Source of the DNA: Haliclystus octoradiatus
Taxonomy: Eukaryota > Cnidaria > Staurozoa > Stauromedusae > Haliclystidae
NCBI GenBank assembly: GCA_916610825.1
Contig: OU744450.1
Coordinates: 16,060,267-16,124,266, forward strand
Length of the DNA: 64,000 bases
Direction of reading: 5' to 3'
Below are positions 22,158-33,700 of this stretch, in pieces. Position numbers and translations under genes: made by a program. Numbering within the stretch: position 1 is the first letter of the stretch; the number at the start of each line of letters is the position of its first letter. The notes under the pieces were generated by a model. That model was not told the origin of the DNA. It was given only the letters and a program-made list of their open reading frames with translations, and did not search any database.

Positions 22158-22170
22158 ATTTTTCATTCCC
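22150..22170. repeat. Unequal-exchange junction starting the 1,096-bp copy 2
   Basis: An ordinary monomer (AGGCATTG, T5, GGTCATTTTT) runs directly into CATTCCCAAAGG, the flipped-core half of a 98-bp unit. Normal 98-bp units have CTCA before that T run, so GGTCA followed by TTTTTCATTCCC is a hybrid. The CATTTT shared by both parents gives the short homology at the crossover. It lies exactly where copy 2 begins. Confidence 0.8.
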
Positions 22171-23105
22171 AAAGGAACAAAGCATTGTTTTTGGTCATTT
22201 TAAGCTGTTTTTGTAAAATTCGAATTCCCTTGGGAATTAAGCATTGTTTTTGGTCATTTGAAGCTGTTTTTGTAAAATTCGAATTCCCTTGGGAATTGGG
22301 CATAGTTTTTGGTCATTTTGAGCTGTTTTTGTAAAAGTCGAATTCCCTTGGGAATTAGGCATTGTTTTTGGTCATTTTGAGCTGTTTTGTAAAATTCGAA
22401 TTCCCTTGGGAATTAAGCATTGTTTTTTCTCATTTTTCATTCCCAAGGGAACAAAGCATTGTTTTTGGTCATTTTAAGCTGTTTTTGTAAAATTCGAATT
22501 CCCTTGGGAATTAGGCATTGTTTTTGGTCATTTTGAGCTGTTTTTGTAAAATTCGAATTCCCTTGTGAATTAAGCATTGTTTTTTCTCATTTTTCATTCC
22601 CAAGGGAACAAAGCATTGTTTTTGGTCATTTTAAGCTGTTTTTGTAAAATTCGAATTCCCTTGGGAATTAAGCATTGTTTTTGGTCATTTGAAGCTGTTT
22701 TTGTAAAATTCGAATTCCCTTGGGAATTGGGCATTGTTTTTGGTCATTTTGAGCTGTTTTTGTAAAAGTCGAATTCCCTTGGGAATTAGGCATTGTTTTT
22801 GGTCATTTTGAGCTGTTTTGTAAAATTCGAATTACCTTGGGAATTAAGCATTGTTTTTTCTCATTTTTCATTCCCAAGGGAACAAAGCATTGTTTTTGGT
22901 CATTTTAAGCTGTTTTTGTAAAATTCGAATTCCCTTGGGAATTAAGCATTGTTTTTGTCATTTTGAGCTGTTTTTGTAAAATTCGAATACCCTTGGGAAT
23001 TAGGCATTGTTTTTGGTCATTTTGAGCTGTTTTTGTAAAATTCGAATTCCCTTGGGAATTAAGCATTGTTTTTGTCATTTTGAGCTGTTTTTGTAAAATT
23101 CGAAT
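22158..23105. repeat. 1,096-bp tandem duplication, copy 2
   Basis: Repeats 21,062-22,009 and then departs near 23,105, where a GAATCCCC unit replaces GAATTCCC. It starts at the hybrid junction described at 22,150-22,170. From 23,106 to 23,845 the window returns to 332-bp super-units, including a T7-run variant (GCATTTTTTTCTC) with a CATTCTCAAGG core near 23,320. Confidence 0.82.
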
Positions 23106-23845
23106 CCCCTTGGGAATTAGGCATTGTTTTTGGTCATTTTGAGCTGTTTTTGTAAAATTCTAATTCCCTTGGGAATTGGGCATTGTTTTTGGTCATTTTG
23201 AGCTGTTTTTGTAAAAGTCGAATTCCCTTGGGAATTAGGCATTGTTTTTGGTCATTTTGAGCTGTTTTGTAAAATTGGAATTCCCTTGGGAATTAAGCAT
23301 TTTTTTTCTCATTTTTCATTCTCAAGGGAACAAAGCATTGTTTTTGGTCATTTTAAGCTGTTTTTGTAAAATTCGAATTCCCTTGGGAATTAAGCATTGT
23401 TTTTGTCATTTTGAGCTGTTTTTGTAAAATTCGAATTCCCTTGGGAATTAGGCATTGTTTTTGGTCATTTTGAGCTGTTTTTGTAAAATTCTAATTCCCT
23501 TGGGAATTGGTCATTGTTTTTGGTCATTTTGAGCTGTTTTTGTAAAAGTCGAATTCCCTTGGGAATTAGGCATTGTTTTTGGTCATTTTGAGCTGTTTTG
23601 TAAAATTGGAATTCCCTTGGGAATTAAGCATTGTTTTTTCTCATTTTTCATTCCCAAGGGAACAAAGCATTGTTTTTGGTCATTTTAAGCTGTTTTTGTA
23701 AAATTCGAATTCCCTTGGGAATTAAGCATTGTTTTTGTCATTTTGAGCTGTTTTTGTAAAATTCGAATTCTCTTGGGAATTAGGCATTGTTTTTGATCGC
23801 TTTAAGCTGTTTTTGCAAAATTCTAATTCCCTTGGGGATTAAGCA

Positions 23846-25491
23846 TTGTTTTTTCTCATTTTTCATTCCCAAGGGAACAAAGCATTGTTTTTGGTCATTT
23901 TAAGCTGTTTTTGTAAAATTCGAATTCCCTTGGGAATTAAGCATTGTTTTTGGTCATTTGAAGCTGTTTTTGAAAAATTCGAATTCCCTTGGGAATTGGG
24001 CATAGTTTTTGGTCATTTTGAGCTGTTTTTGTAAAAGTCGAATTCCCTTGGGAATTAGGCATTGTTTTTGGTCATTTTGAGCTGTTTTGTAAAATTCGAA
24101 TTCCCTTGGGAATTAAGCATTGTTTTTTCTCATTTTTCATTCCCAAGGGAACAAAGCATTGTTTTTGGTCATTTTAAGCTGTTTTTGTAAAATTCGAATT
24201 CCCTTGGGAATTAGGCATTGTTTTTGGTCATTTTGAGATGTTTTTGTAAAATTCGAATTTCCTTGGGAATTAAGCATTGTTTTTTCTCATTTTTCATTCC
24301 CAAGGGAACAAAGCATGGTTTTTGGTCATTTTAAGCTGTTTTTGTAAAATTCGAATTCCCTTGGGAATTAAGCATTGTTTTTGTCATTTTGAGCTGTTTT
24401 TGTAAAATTCGAATTCCCTTTGGAATTAGGCATTGTTTTTGGTCATTTTGAGCTGTTTTTGTAAAATTCGAATTCCCTTGGGAATTAAGCATTGTTTTTG
24501 TCATTTTGAGCTGTTTTTGTAAAATTCGAATCCCCTTGGGAATTAGGCATTGTTTTTTGTCATTTTGAGCTGTTTTTGTAAAATTCTAATTCCCTTGGGA
24601 ATTGGGCATTGTTTTTGGTCATTTTGAGCTGTTTTTGTAAATGTCGAATTCCCTTGGGAATTAGGCATTGTTTTTGGTCATTTTGAGCTGTTTTGTAAAA
24701 TTGGAATTCCCTTGGGAATTAAGCATTTTTTTTTCTCATTTTTCATTCCCAAGGGAACAAAGCATTGTTTTTGGTCATTTTAAGCTGTTTTTGTAAAATT
24801 CGAATTCCCTTGGGAATTAAGCATTGTTTTTGTCATTTTGAGCTGTTTTTGTAAAATTCGAATTCCCTTGGGAATTAGGCATTGTTTTTGGTCATTTTGA
24901 GCTGTTTTTGAAAAATTCGAATTCCCTTTGGAAATAAGCATTGTTTAAGGTCATTTTGAGCTGTTTTTGTAAAATTCGAATTCCCTTGGGAATTGGGCAT
25001 TGTTTTTGGTCATTTTGAGCTGTTTTTGTAAAAGTCGAATTCCCTTGGGAATTAGGCATTGTTTTTGGTCATTTTGAGCTGTTTTGTAAAATTGGAATTC
25101 CCTTGGGAATTAAGCATTTTTTTTTCTCATTTTTCATTCCCAAGGGAACAAAGCATTGTTTTTGGTCATTTTAAGCTGTTTTTGTAAAATTCGAATTCCC
25201 TTGGGAATTAAGCATTGTTTTTGTCATTTTGAGCTGTTTTTGTAAAATTCGAATTCCCTTGGGAATTAAGCATTGTTTTTGGTCATTTGAAGCTGTTTTT
25301 GTAAAATTCGAATTCCCTTGGGAATTGGGCATAGTTTTTGGTCATTTTGAGCTGTTTTTGTAAAAGTCGAATTCCCTTGGGAATTAGGCATTGTTTTTGG
25401 TCATTTTGAGCTGTTTTGTAAAATTCGAATTCCCTTGGGAATTAAGCATTGTTTTTTCTCATTTTTCATTCCCAAGGGAACAAAGCATTGT
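23846..25491. repeat. 1.76-kb higher-order repeat, copy 1
   Basis: Repeats at an offset of 1,762 bp. Shared private variants include GTTTTTGAAAAATTC near 23,968, GAGATGTTTTTG near 24,236, AAAGCATGGTTTTT (24,311), GTAAATGTC near 24,638 and runs of T8 before CTC. Private differences include TTTTTTGTCAT near 24,555 and GGAAATAAGCATTGTTTAAGG near 24,930. Confidence 0.82.
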
Positions 25492-25505
25492 TCCCTTGGG
25501 GATTA
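25480..25505. repeat. Deletion junction: TTG joined to TTCCCTTGGGG
   Basis: A 98-bp unit is cut right after CAAAGCATTG and joined to TTCCCTTGGGGATTAAGC, the start of another unit. The T run, GGTCATTTTAAGCTG, second T run and tail that should lie between them are missing, about 35 bp, with a TT shared at the join. It ends the region matched by 25,608-27,253. Confidence 0.82.
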
Positions 25506-25607
25506 AGCATTGTTTTTTCTCATTTTTCATTCCCAAGGGAACAAAGCATTGTTTTTGGTCATTTTAAGCTGTTTTTGTAAAATTCGAATTCCCTTGGGAA
25601 TTAAGCA

Positions 25608-27253
25608 TTGTTTTTTCTCATTTTTCATTCCCAAGGGAACAAAGCATTGTTTTTGGTCATTTTAAGCTGTTTTTGTAAAATTCGAATTCCCTTGGGAATT
25701 AAGCATTGTTTTTGGTCATTTGAAGCTGTTTTTGAAAAATTCGAATTCCCTTGGGAATTGGGCATAGTTTTTGGTCATTTTGAGCTGTTTTTGTAAAAGT
25801 CGAATTCCCTTGGGAATTAGGCATTGTTTTTGGTCATTTTGAGCTGTTTTGTAAAATTCGAATTCCCTTGGGAATTAAGCATTGTTTTTTCTCATTTTTC
25901 ATTCCCAAGGGAACAAAGCATTGTTTTTGGTCATTTTAAGCTGTTTTTGTAAAATTCGAATTCCCTTGGGAATTAGGCATTGTTTTTGGTCATTTTGAGA
26001 TGTTTTTGTAAAATTCGAATTTCCTTGGGAATTAAGCATTGTTTTTTCTCATTTTTCATTCCCAAGGGAACAAAGCATGGTTTTTGGTCATTTTAAGCTG
26101 TTTTTGTAAAATTCGAATTCCCTTGGGAATTAAGCATTGTTTTTGTCATTTTGAGCTGTTTTTGTAAAATTCGAATTCCCTTTGGAATTAGGCATTGTTT
26201 TTGGTCATTTTGAGCTGTTTTTGTAAAATTCGAATTCCCTTGGGAATTAAGCATTGTTTTTGTCATTTTGAGCTGTTTTTGTAAAATTCGAATCCCCTTG
26301 GGAATTAGGCATTGTTTTTGGTCATTTTGAGCTGTTTTTGTAAAATTCTAATTCCCTTGGGAATTGGGCATTGTTTTTGGTCATTTTGAGCTGTTTTTGT
26401 AAATGTCGAATTCCCTTGGGAATTAGGCATTGTTTTTGGTCATTTTGAGCTGTTTTGTAAAATTGGAATTCCCTTGGGAATTAAGCATTTTTTTTTCTCA
26501 TTTTTCATTCCCAAGGGAACAAAGCATTGTTTTTGGTCATTTTAAGCTGTTTTTGTAAAATTCGAATTCCCTTGGGAATTAAGCATTGTTTTTGTCATTT
26601 TGAGCTGTTTTTGTAAAATTCGAATTCCCTTGGGAATTAGGCATTGTTTTTGGTCATTTTGAGCTGTTTTTGTAAAATTCGAATTCCCTTTGGAATTAAG
26701 CATTGTTTTTGGTCATTTTGAGCTGTTTTTGTAAAATTCGAATTCCCTTGGGAATTGGGCATTGTTTTTGGTCATTTTGAGCTGTTTTTGTAAAAGTCGA
26801 ATTCCCTTGGGAATTAGGCATTGTTTTTGGTCATTTTGAGCTGTTTTGTAAAATTGGAATTCCCTTGGGAATTAAGCATTTTTTTTTCTCATTTTTCATT
26901 CCCAAGGGAACAAAGCATTGTTTTTGGTCATTTTAAGCTGTTTTTGTAAAATTCGAATTCCCTTGGGAATTAAGCATTGTTTTTGTCATTTTGAGCTGTT
27001 TTTGTAAAATTCGAATTCCCTTGGGAATTAAGCATTGTTTTTGGTCATTTGAAGCTGTTTTTGTAAAATTCGAATTCCCTTGGGAATTGGGCATTGTTTT
27101 TGGTCATTTTGAGCTGTTTTTGTAAAAGTCGAATTCCCTTGGGAATTAGGCATTGTTTTTGGTCATTTTGAGCTGTTTTGTAAAATTCGAATTCCCTTGG
27201 GAATTAAGCATTGTTTTTTCTCATTTTTCATTCCCAAGGGAACAAAGCATTGT
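25608..27253. repeat. 1.76-kb higher-order repeat, copy 2
   Basis: Partner of 23,846-25,491 with the same marker order: GAAAAATTC, GAGATG, GCATGG (26,075), GTAAATGTC and T8 runs. It differs by GGGCATTG near 27,087 where copy 1 has GGGCATAG. A linker of two units at 25,492-25,607 separates the two copies. Confidence 0.82.
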
Positions 27254-27523
27254 TTTTGGTCATTTTAAGCTGTTTTTGTAAAATTCGAATTCCCTTGGGG
27301 ATTAAGCATTGTTTTTTCTCATTTTTCATTCCCAAGGGAACAAAGCATTGTTTTTGGTCATTTTAAGCTGTTTTTGTAAAATTCGAATTCCCTTGGGAAT
27401 TAAGCATTGTTTTTGTCATTTTGAGCTGTTTTTGTAAAATTCGAATTCTCTTGGGAATTAGGCATTGTTTTTGATCGCTTTAAGCTGTTTTTGCAAAATT
27501 CTAATTCCCTTGGGGATTAAGCA

Positions 27524-29748
27524 TTGTTTTTTCTCATTTTTCATTCCCAAGGGAACAAAGCATTGTTTTTGGTCATTTTAAGCTGTTTTGTAAAATTCGA
27601 ATTCCCTTGGGAATTAAGCATTGTTTTTGGTCATTTGAAGCTGTTTTTGAAAAATTCGAATTCCCTTGGGAATTGGTCATTGTTTTTGGTCATTTTGAGC
27701 TGTTTTTGTAAAAGTCGAATTCCCTTGGGAATTAGGCATTGTTTTTGGTCATTTTGAGCTGTTTTGTAAAATTCGAATTCCCTTGGGAATTAAGCATTGT
27801 TTTTTCTCATTTTTCATTCCCAAGGGAACAAAGCATTGTTTTTGGTCATTTTAAGCTGTTTTTGTAAAATTCGAATTCCCTTGGGAATTAGGCATTGTTT
27901 TTGGTCATTTTGAGATGTTTTTGTAAAATTCGAATTTCCTTGGGAATTAAGCATTGTTTTTTCTCATTTTTCATTACCAAGGGAACAAAGCATGGTTTTT
28001 GGTCATTTTAAGCTGTTTTGTAAAATTCGAATTCCCTTGGGAATTAAGCATTGTTTTTTCTCATTTTTCATTCCCAAGGGAACAAAGCATTGTTTTTGGT
28101 CATTTTAAGCTGTTTTTGTAAAATTCGAATTCCCTTGGGAATTAGGCATTGTTTTTGGTCATTTTGAGATGTTTTTGTAAAATTCGAATTTCCTTGGGAA
28201 TTAAGCATTGTTTTTTCTCATTTTTCATTACCAAGGGAACAAAGCATGGTTTTTGGTCATTTTAAGCTGTTTTTGTAAAATTCGAATTCCCTTGGGAATT
28301 AAGCATTGTTTTTGTCATTTTGAGCTGTTTTTGTAAAATTCGAATTCCCTTTGGAATTAGGCATTGTTTTTGGTCATTTTGAGCTGTTTTTGTAAAATTC
28401 GAATTCCCTTGGGAATTAAGCATTGTTTTTGTCATTTTGAGCTGTTTTTGTAAAATTCGAATCCCCTTGGGAATTAGGCATTGTTTTTGGTCATTTTGAG
28501 CTGTTTTTGTAAAATTCTAATTCCCTTGGGAATTGGGCATTGTTTTTGGTCATTTTGAGCTGTTTTTGTAAATGTCGAATTCCCTTGGGAATTAGGCATT
28601 GTTTTTGGTCATTTTGAGCTGTTTTGTAAAATTGGAATTCCCTTGGGAATTAAGCATTTTTTTTTCTCATTTTTCATTCCCAAGGGAACAAAGCATTGTT
28701 TTTGGTCATTTTAAGCTGTTTTTGTAAAATTCGAATTCCCTTGGGAATTAAGCATTGTTTTTGTCATTTTGAGCTGTTTTTGTAAAATTCGAATTCCCTT
28801 GGGAATTAAGCATTGTTTTTGTCATTTTGAGCTGTTTTTGTAAAATTCGAATTCCCTTGGGAATTAGGCATTGTTTTTGGTCATTTTGAGCTGTTTTTGT
28901 AAAATTCGAATTCCCTTTGGAATTAGGCATTGTTTTTGGTCATTTTGAGCTGTTTTTGTAAAATTCGAATTCCCTTGGGAATTGGGCATTGTTTTTGGTC
29001 ATTTTGAGCTGTTTTTGTAAAAGTCGAATTCCCTTGGGAATTAGGCATTGTTTTTGGTCATTTTGAGCTGTTTTGTAAAATTGGAATTCCCTTGGGAATT
29101 AAGCATTTTTTTTTTCTCATTTTTCATTCCCAAGGGAACAAAGCATTGTTTTTGGTCATTTTAAGCTGTTTTTGTAAAATTCGAATTCCCTTGGGAATTA
29201 AGCATTGTTTTTGTCATTTTGAGCTGTTTTTGTAAAATTCGAATTCCCTTGGGAATTAGGCATTGTTTTTGGTCATTTTGAGCTGTTTTTGTAAAATTCG
29301 AATTCCCTTGGGAATTAAGCATTGTTTTTGTCATTTTGAGCTGTTTTTGTAAAATTCGAATCCCCTTGGGAATTAGGCATTGTTTTTGGTCATTTTGAGC
29401 TGTTTTTGTAAAATTCTAATTCCCTTGGGAATTGGGCATTGTTTTTGGTCATTTTGAGCTGTTTTTGTAAAAGTCGAATTCCCTTGGGAATTAGGCATTG
29501 TTTTTGGTCATTTTGAGCTGTTTTGTAAAATTGGAATTCCCTTGGGAATTAAGCATTTTTTTTTCTCATTTTTCATTCCCAAGGGAACAAAGCATTGTTT
29601 TTGGTCATTTTAAGCTGTTTTTGTAAAATTCGAATTCCCTTTGGAATTAAGCATTGTTTTTGTCATTTTGAGCTGTTTTTGTAAAATTCGAATTCCCTTG
29701 GGAATTAGGCATTGTTTTTGGTCATTTTGAGCTGTTTTTGTAAAATTG
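27524..29748. repeat. 1.76-kb repeat, copy 3 with internal duplication, then super-unit run
   Basis: This copy sits 1,916 bp after copy 2 and shows the same GAAAAATTC, GAGATG, GCATGG and GTAAATGTC markers. It contains a 254-bp local duplication (27,761-28,268). From about 28,650 the units are 332-bp super-units with T8 or T9 runs before CTC, continuing to 29,748. Confidence 0.78.
27761..28268. repeat. 254-bp tandem duplication, two copies
   Basis: Copy 1 is 27,761-28,014 and copy 2 is 28,015-28,268. Both carry the rare core CATTACCAAGGG and GCATGG, which lie 254 bp apart (GCATGG at 27,990 and 28,244). The other 1.76-kb copies have CATTCCCAAGGG there, so the A substitution predates this local duplication but is younger than the 1.76-kb amplification. 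Confidence 0.85.
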
Positions 29749-30568
29749 TAATTCCCTTGGGAATTGGGCATTGTTTTTGGTCATTTTGAGCTGTTTTTGT
29801 AAAAGTCGAATTCCCTTGGGAATTAGGCATTGTTTTTGGTCATTTTGAGCTGTTTTGTAAAATTGGAATTCCCTTGGGAATTAAGCATTGTTTTAGGTCA
29901 TTTTGAGCTGTTTTTGAAAAATTCGAATTCCCTTGGGAATTAAGCATTGTTTTTGTCATTTTGAGCTGTTTTTGTAAAATTCGAATTCCCTTGGGAATTA
30001 GGCATTGTTTTTGGTCATTTTGAGCTGTTTTTGTAAAATTCGAATTCCCTTGGGAATTAAGCATTGTTTTTGTCATTTTGAGCTGTTTTTGTAAAATTCG
30101 AATCCCCTTGGGAATTAGGCATTGTTTTTGGTCATTTTGAGCTGTTTTTGTAAAATTGTAATTCCCTTGGGAATTGGGCATTGTTTTTGGTCATTTTGAG
30201 CTGTTTTTGTAAAAGTCGAATTCCCTTGGGAATTAGGCATTGTTTTTGGTCATTTTGAGCTGTTTTGTAAAATTGGAATTCCCTTGGGAATTAAGCATTG
30301 TTTTAGGTCATTTTGAGCTGTTTTTGAAAAATTCGAATTCCCTTGGGAATTAAGCATTGTTTTTGTCATTTTGAGCTGTTTTTGTAAAATTCGAATTCCC
30401 TTGGGAATTAGGCATTGTTTTTGGTCATTTTGAGCTGTTTTTGTAAAATTCGAATTCCCTTGGGAATTAAGCATTGTTTTTGTCATTTTGAGCTGTTTTT
30501 GTAAAATTCGAATCCCCTTGGGAATTAGGCATTGTTTTTGGTCATTTTGAGCTGTTTTTGTAAAATTC
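29749..30568. repeat. 410-bp tandem duplication, two copies
   Basis: Copies at 29,749-30,158 and 30,159-30,568. Shared markers 410 bp apart are TTGTAATTCCC (29,747 and 30,157) and TTTTAGGTCATTTTGAG (29,891 and 30,301), followed by a GAAAAATTC tail. There is no 98-bp unit inside, which is unusual for this array. TTGTAATTCCC recurs once more near 30,899 and at 36,133. Confidence 0.83.
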
Positions 30569-30799
30569 TAATTCCCTTGGGAATTGGGCATTGTTTTTGG
30601 TCATTTTGAGCTGTTTTTGTAAAAGTCGAATTCCCTTGGGAATTAGGCATTGTTTTTGGTCATTTTGAGCTGTTTTGTAAAATTGGAATTCCCTTGGGAA
30701 TTAAGCATTTTTTTTTCTCATTTTTCATTCCCAAGGGAACAAAGCATTGTTTTTGGTCATTTTAAGCTGTTTTTGTAAAATTCGAATTCCCTTGGGAAT

Positions 30800-33700
30800 T
30801 AAGCATTGTTTTTGTCATTTTGAGCTGTTTTTGTAAAATTCGAATTCCCTTGGGAATTAGGCATTGTTTTTGGTCATTTTGAGCTGTTTTTGTAAAATTG
30901 TAATTCCCTTGGGAATTGGGCATTGTTTTTGGTCATTTTGAGCTGTTTTTGTAAAAGTCGAATTCCCTTGGGAATTAGGCATTGTTTTTGGTCATTTTGA
31001 GCTGTTTTGTAAAATTGGAATTCCCTTGGGAATTAAGCATTGTTTTAGGTCATTTTGAGCTGTTTTTGAAAAATTCGAATTCCCTTGGGAATTAAGCATT
31101 GTTTAAGGTCTTTTTGAGCTGTTTTTGAAAAATTCGAATTCCCTTTGGAATTAGGCATTGTTTTTGGTCATTTTGAGCTGTTTTTGTAAAATTCGAATTC
31201 CCTTGGGAATTAAGCATTGTTTTTGTCATTTTGAGCTGTTTTTGTAAAATTCGAATCCCCTTGGGAATTAGGCATTGTTTTTGGTCATTTTGAGCTGTTT
31301 TTGTAAAATTCTAATTCCCTTGGGAATTGGGCATTGTTTTTGGTCATTTTGAGCTGTTTTTGTAAATGTCGAATTCCCTTGGGAATTAGGCATTGTTTTT
31401 GGTCATTTTGAGCTGTTTTGTAAAATTGGAATTCCCTTGGGAATTAAGCATTTTTTTTTCTCATTTTTCATTCCCAAGGGAACAAAGCATTGTTTTTGGT
31501 CATTTTAAGCTGTTTTTGTAAAATTCGAATTCCCTTGGGAATTAAGCATTGTTTTTGTCATTTTGAGCTGTTTTTGTAAAATTCGAATTCCCTTGGGAAT
31601 TAGGCATTGTTTTTGGTCATTTTGAGCTGTTTTTGTAAAATTCGAATTCCCTTTGGAATTAGGCATTGTTTTTGGTCATTTTGAGCTGTTTTTGTAAAAT
31701 TCGAATTCCCTTGGGAATTGGGCATTGTTTTTGGTCATTTTGAGCTGTTTTTGTAAAAGTCGAATTCCCTTGGGAATTAGGCATTGTTTTTGGTCATTTT
31801 GAGCTGTTTTGTAAAATTGGAATTCCCTTGGGAATTAAGCATTTTTTTTTCTCATTTTTCATTCCCAAGGGAACAAAGCATTGTTTTTGGTCATTTTAAG
31901 CTGTTTTTGTAAAATTCGAATTCCCTTGGGAATTAAGCATTGTTTTTGTCATTTTGAGCTGTTTTTGTAAAATTCGAATTCCCTTGGGAATTAGGCATTG
32001 TTTTTGGTCATTTTGAGCTGTTTTTGTAAAATTCGAATTCCCTTGGGAATTAAGCATTGTTTTTGTCATTTTGAGCTGTTTTTGTAAAATTCGAATCCCC
32101 TTGGGAATTAGGCATTGTTTTTGGTCATTTTGAGCTGTTTTTGTAAAATTCTAATTCCCTTGGTAATTGGGCATTGTTTTTGGTCATTTTGAGCTGTTTT
32201 TGTAAAAGTCGAATTCCCTTGGGAATTAGGCATTGTTTTTGGTCATTTTGAGCTGTTTTGTAAAATTGGAATTCCCTTGGGAATTAAGCATTTTTTTTTT
32301 CTCATTTTTCATTCCCAAGGGAACAAAGCATTGTTTTTGGTCATTTTAAGCTGTTTTTGTAAAATTCGAATTCCCTTGGGAATTAAGCATTGTTTTTGTC
32401 ATTTTGAGCTGTTTTTGTAAAATTCGAATTCCCTTGGGAATTAGGCATTGTTTTTGGTCATTTTGAGCTGTTTTTGTAAAATTCTAATTCCCTTGGGAAT
32501 TGGGCATTGTTTTTGGTCATTTTGAGCTGTTTTTGTAAAAGTCGAATTCCCTTGGGAATTAGGCATTGTTTTTGGTCATTTTGAGCTGTTTTGTAAAATT
32601 GGAATTCCCTTGGGAATTAAGCATTTTTTTTTCTCATTTTTCATTCCCAAGGGAACAAAGCATTGTTTTTGGTCATTTTAAGCTGTTTTTGTAAAATTCG
32701 AATTCCCTTGGGAATTAAGCATTGTTTTTTCTCATTTTTCATTCCAAAGGGAACAAAGCATTGTTTTTGGTCATTTTAAGCTGTTTTTGTAAAATTCGAA
32801 TTCCCTTGGGAATTGGGCATTGTTTTTGGTCATTTTGAGCTGTTTTTGTAAAAGTCAAATTCTCTTGGGAATTAGGCATTGTTTTTGGTCATTTTGAGCT
32901 GTTTTGTAAAATTCGAATTCCCTTGGGAATTAAGCATTGTTTTTTCTCATTTTTCATTCACAAGGGAACAAAGCATTGTTTTTGGTCATTTTAAGCTGTT
33001 TTTGTAAAATTCGAATTCTCTTGGGAATTAGGCATTATTTTTGATCGGTTTAAGCTGTTTTTGTAAAATTCGAATTCCCTTGGGAATTGTTTTTGGTCAT
33101 TTTGAGCTGTTTTTATAAATTTCAAATTCTCTTGGGAATTGGGCATTGTTTTTGGTCGTTTCAAGCTCTTTTTGTAACAATCGAATTCCCTTGGGAATTG
33201 GGCATTGTTTTTGTTCATTTTGAGCTGTTTTTGTAAAATTCGAATTCCCTTGGGAATTAGGCATTGTTTTTGGTCATTTTGAGCTGTTTTTGTAAAATTC
33301 GAATTCCCTTGGGAATTAAGCATTGTTTTTTCTCATTTTTCATTCCCAAGGGAACAAAGCATTGTTTTTGGTCATTTTAAGCTGTTTTTGTAAAATTCGA
33401 ATTCCCTTGGGAATTAAGCATTGTTTTTGGTCATTTGAAGCTGTTTTTGTAAAATTCGAATTCCCTTGGGAATTGGGCATTGTTTTTGGTCATTTTGAGC
33501 TGTTTTTGTAAAAGTCGAATTCCCTTGGGAATTAGGCATTGTTTTTGGTCATTTTGAGCTGTTTTGTAAAATTCGAATTCCCTTGGGAATTAAGCATTGT
33601 TTTTTCTCATTTTTCATTCCCAAGGGAACAAAGCATTGTTTTTGGTCATTTTAAGCTGTTTTTGTAAAATTCGAATTCCCTTGGGAATTAGGCATTGTTT

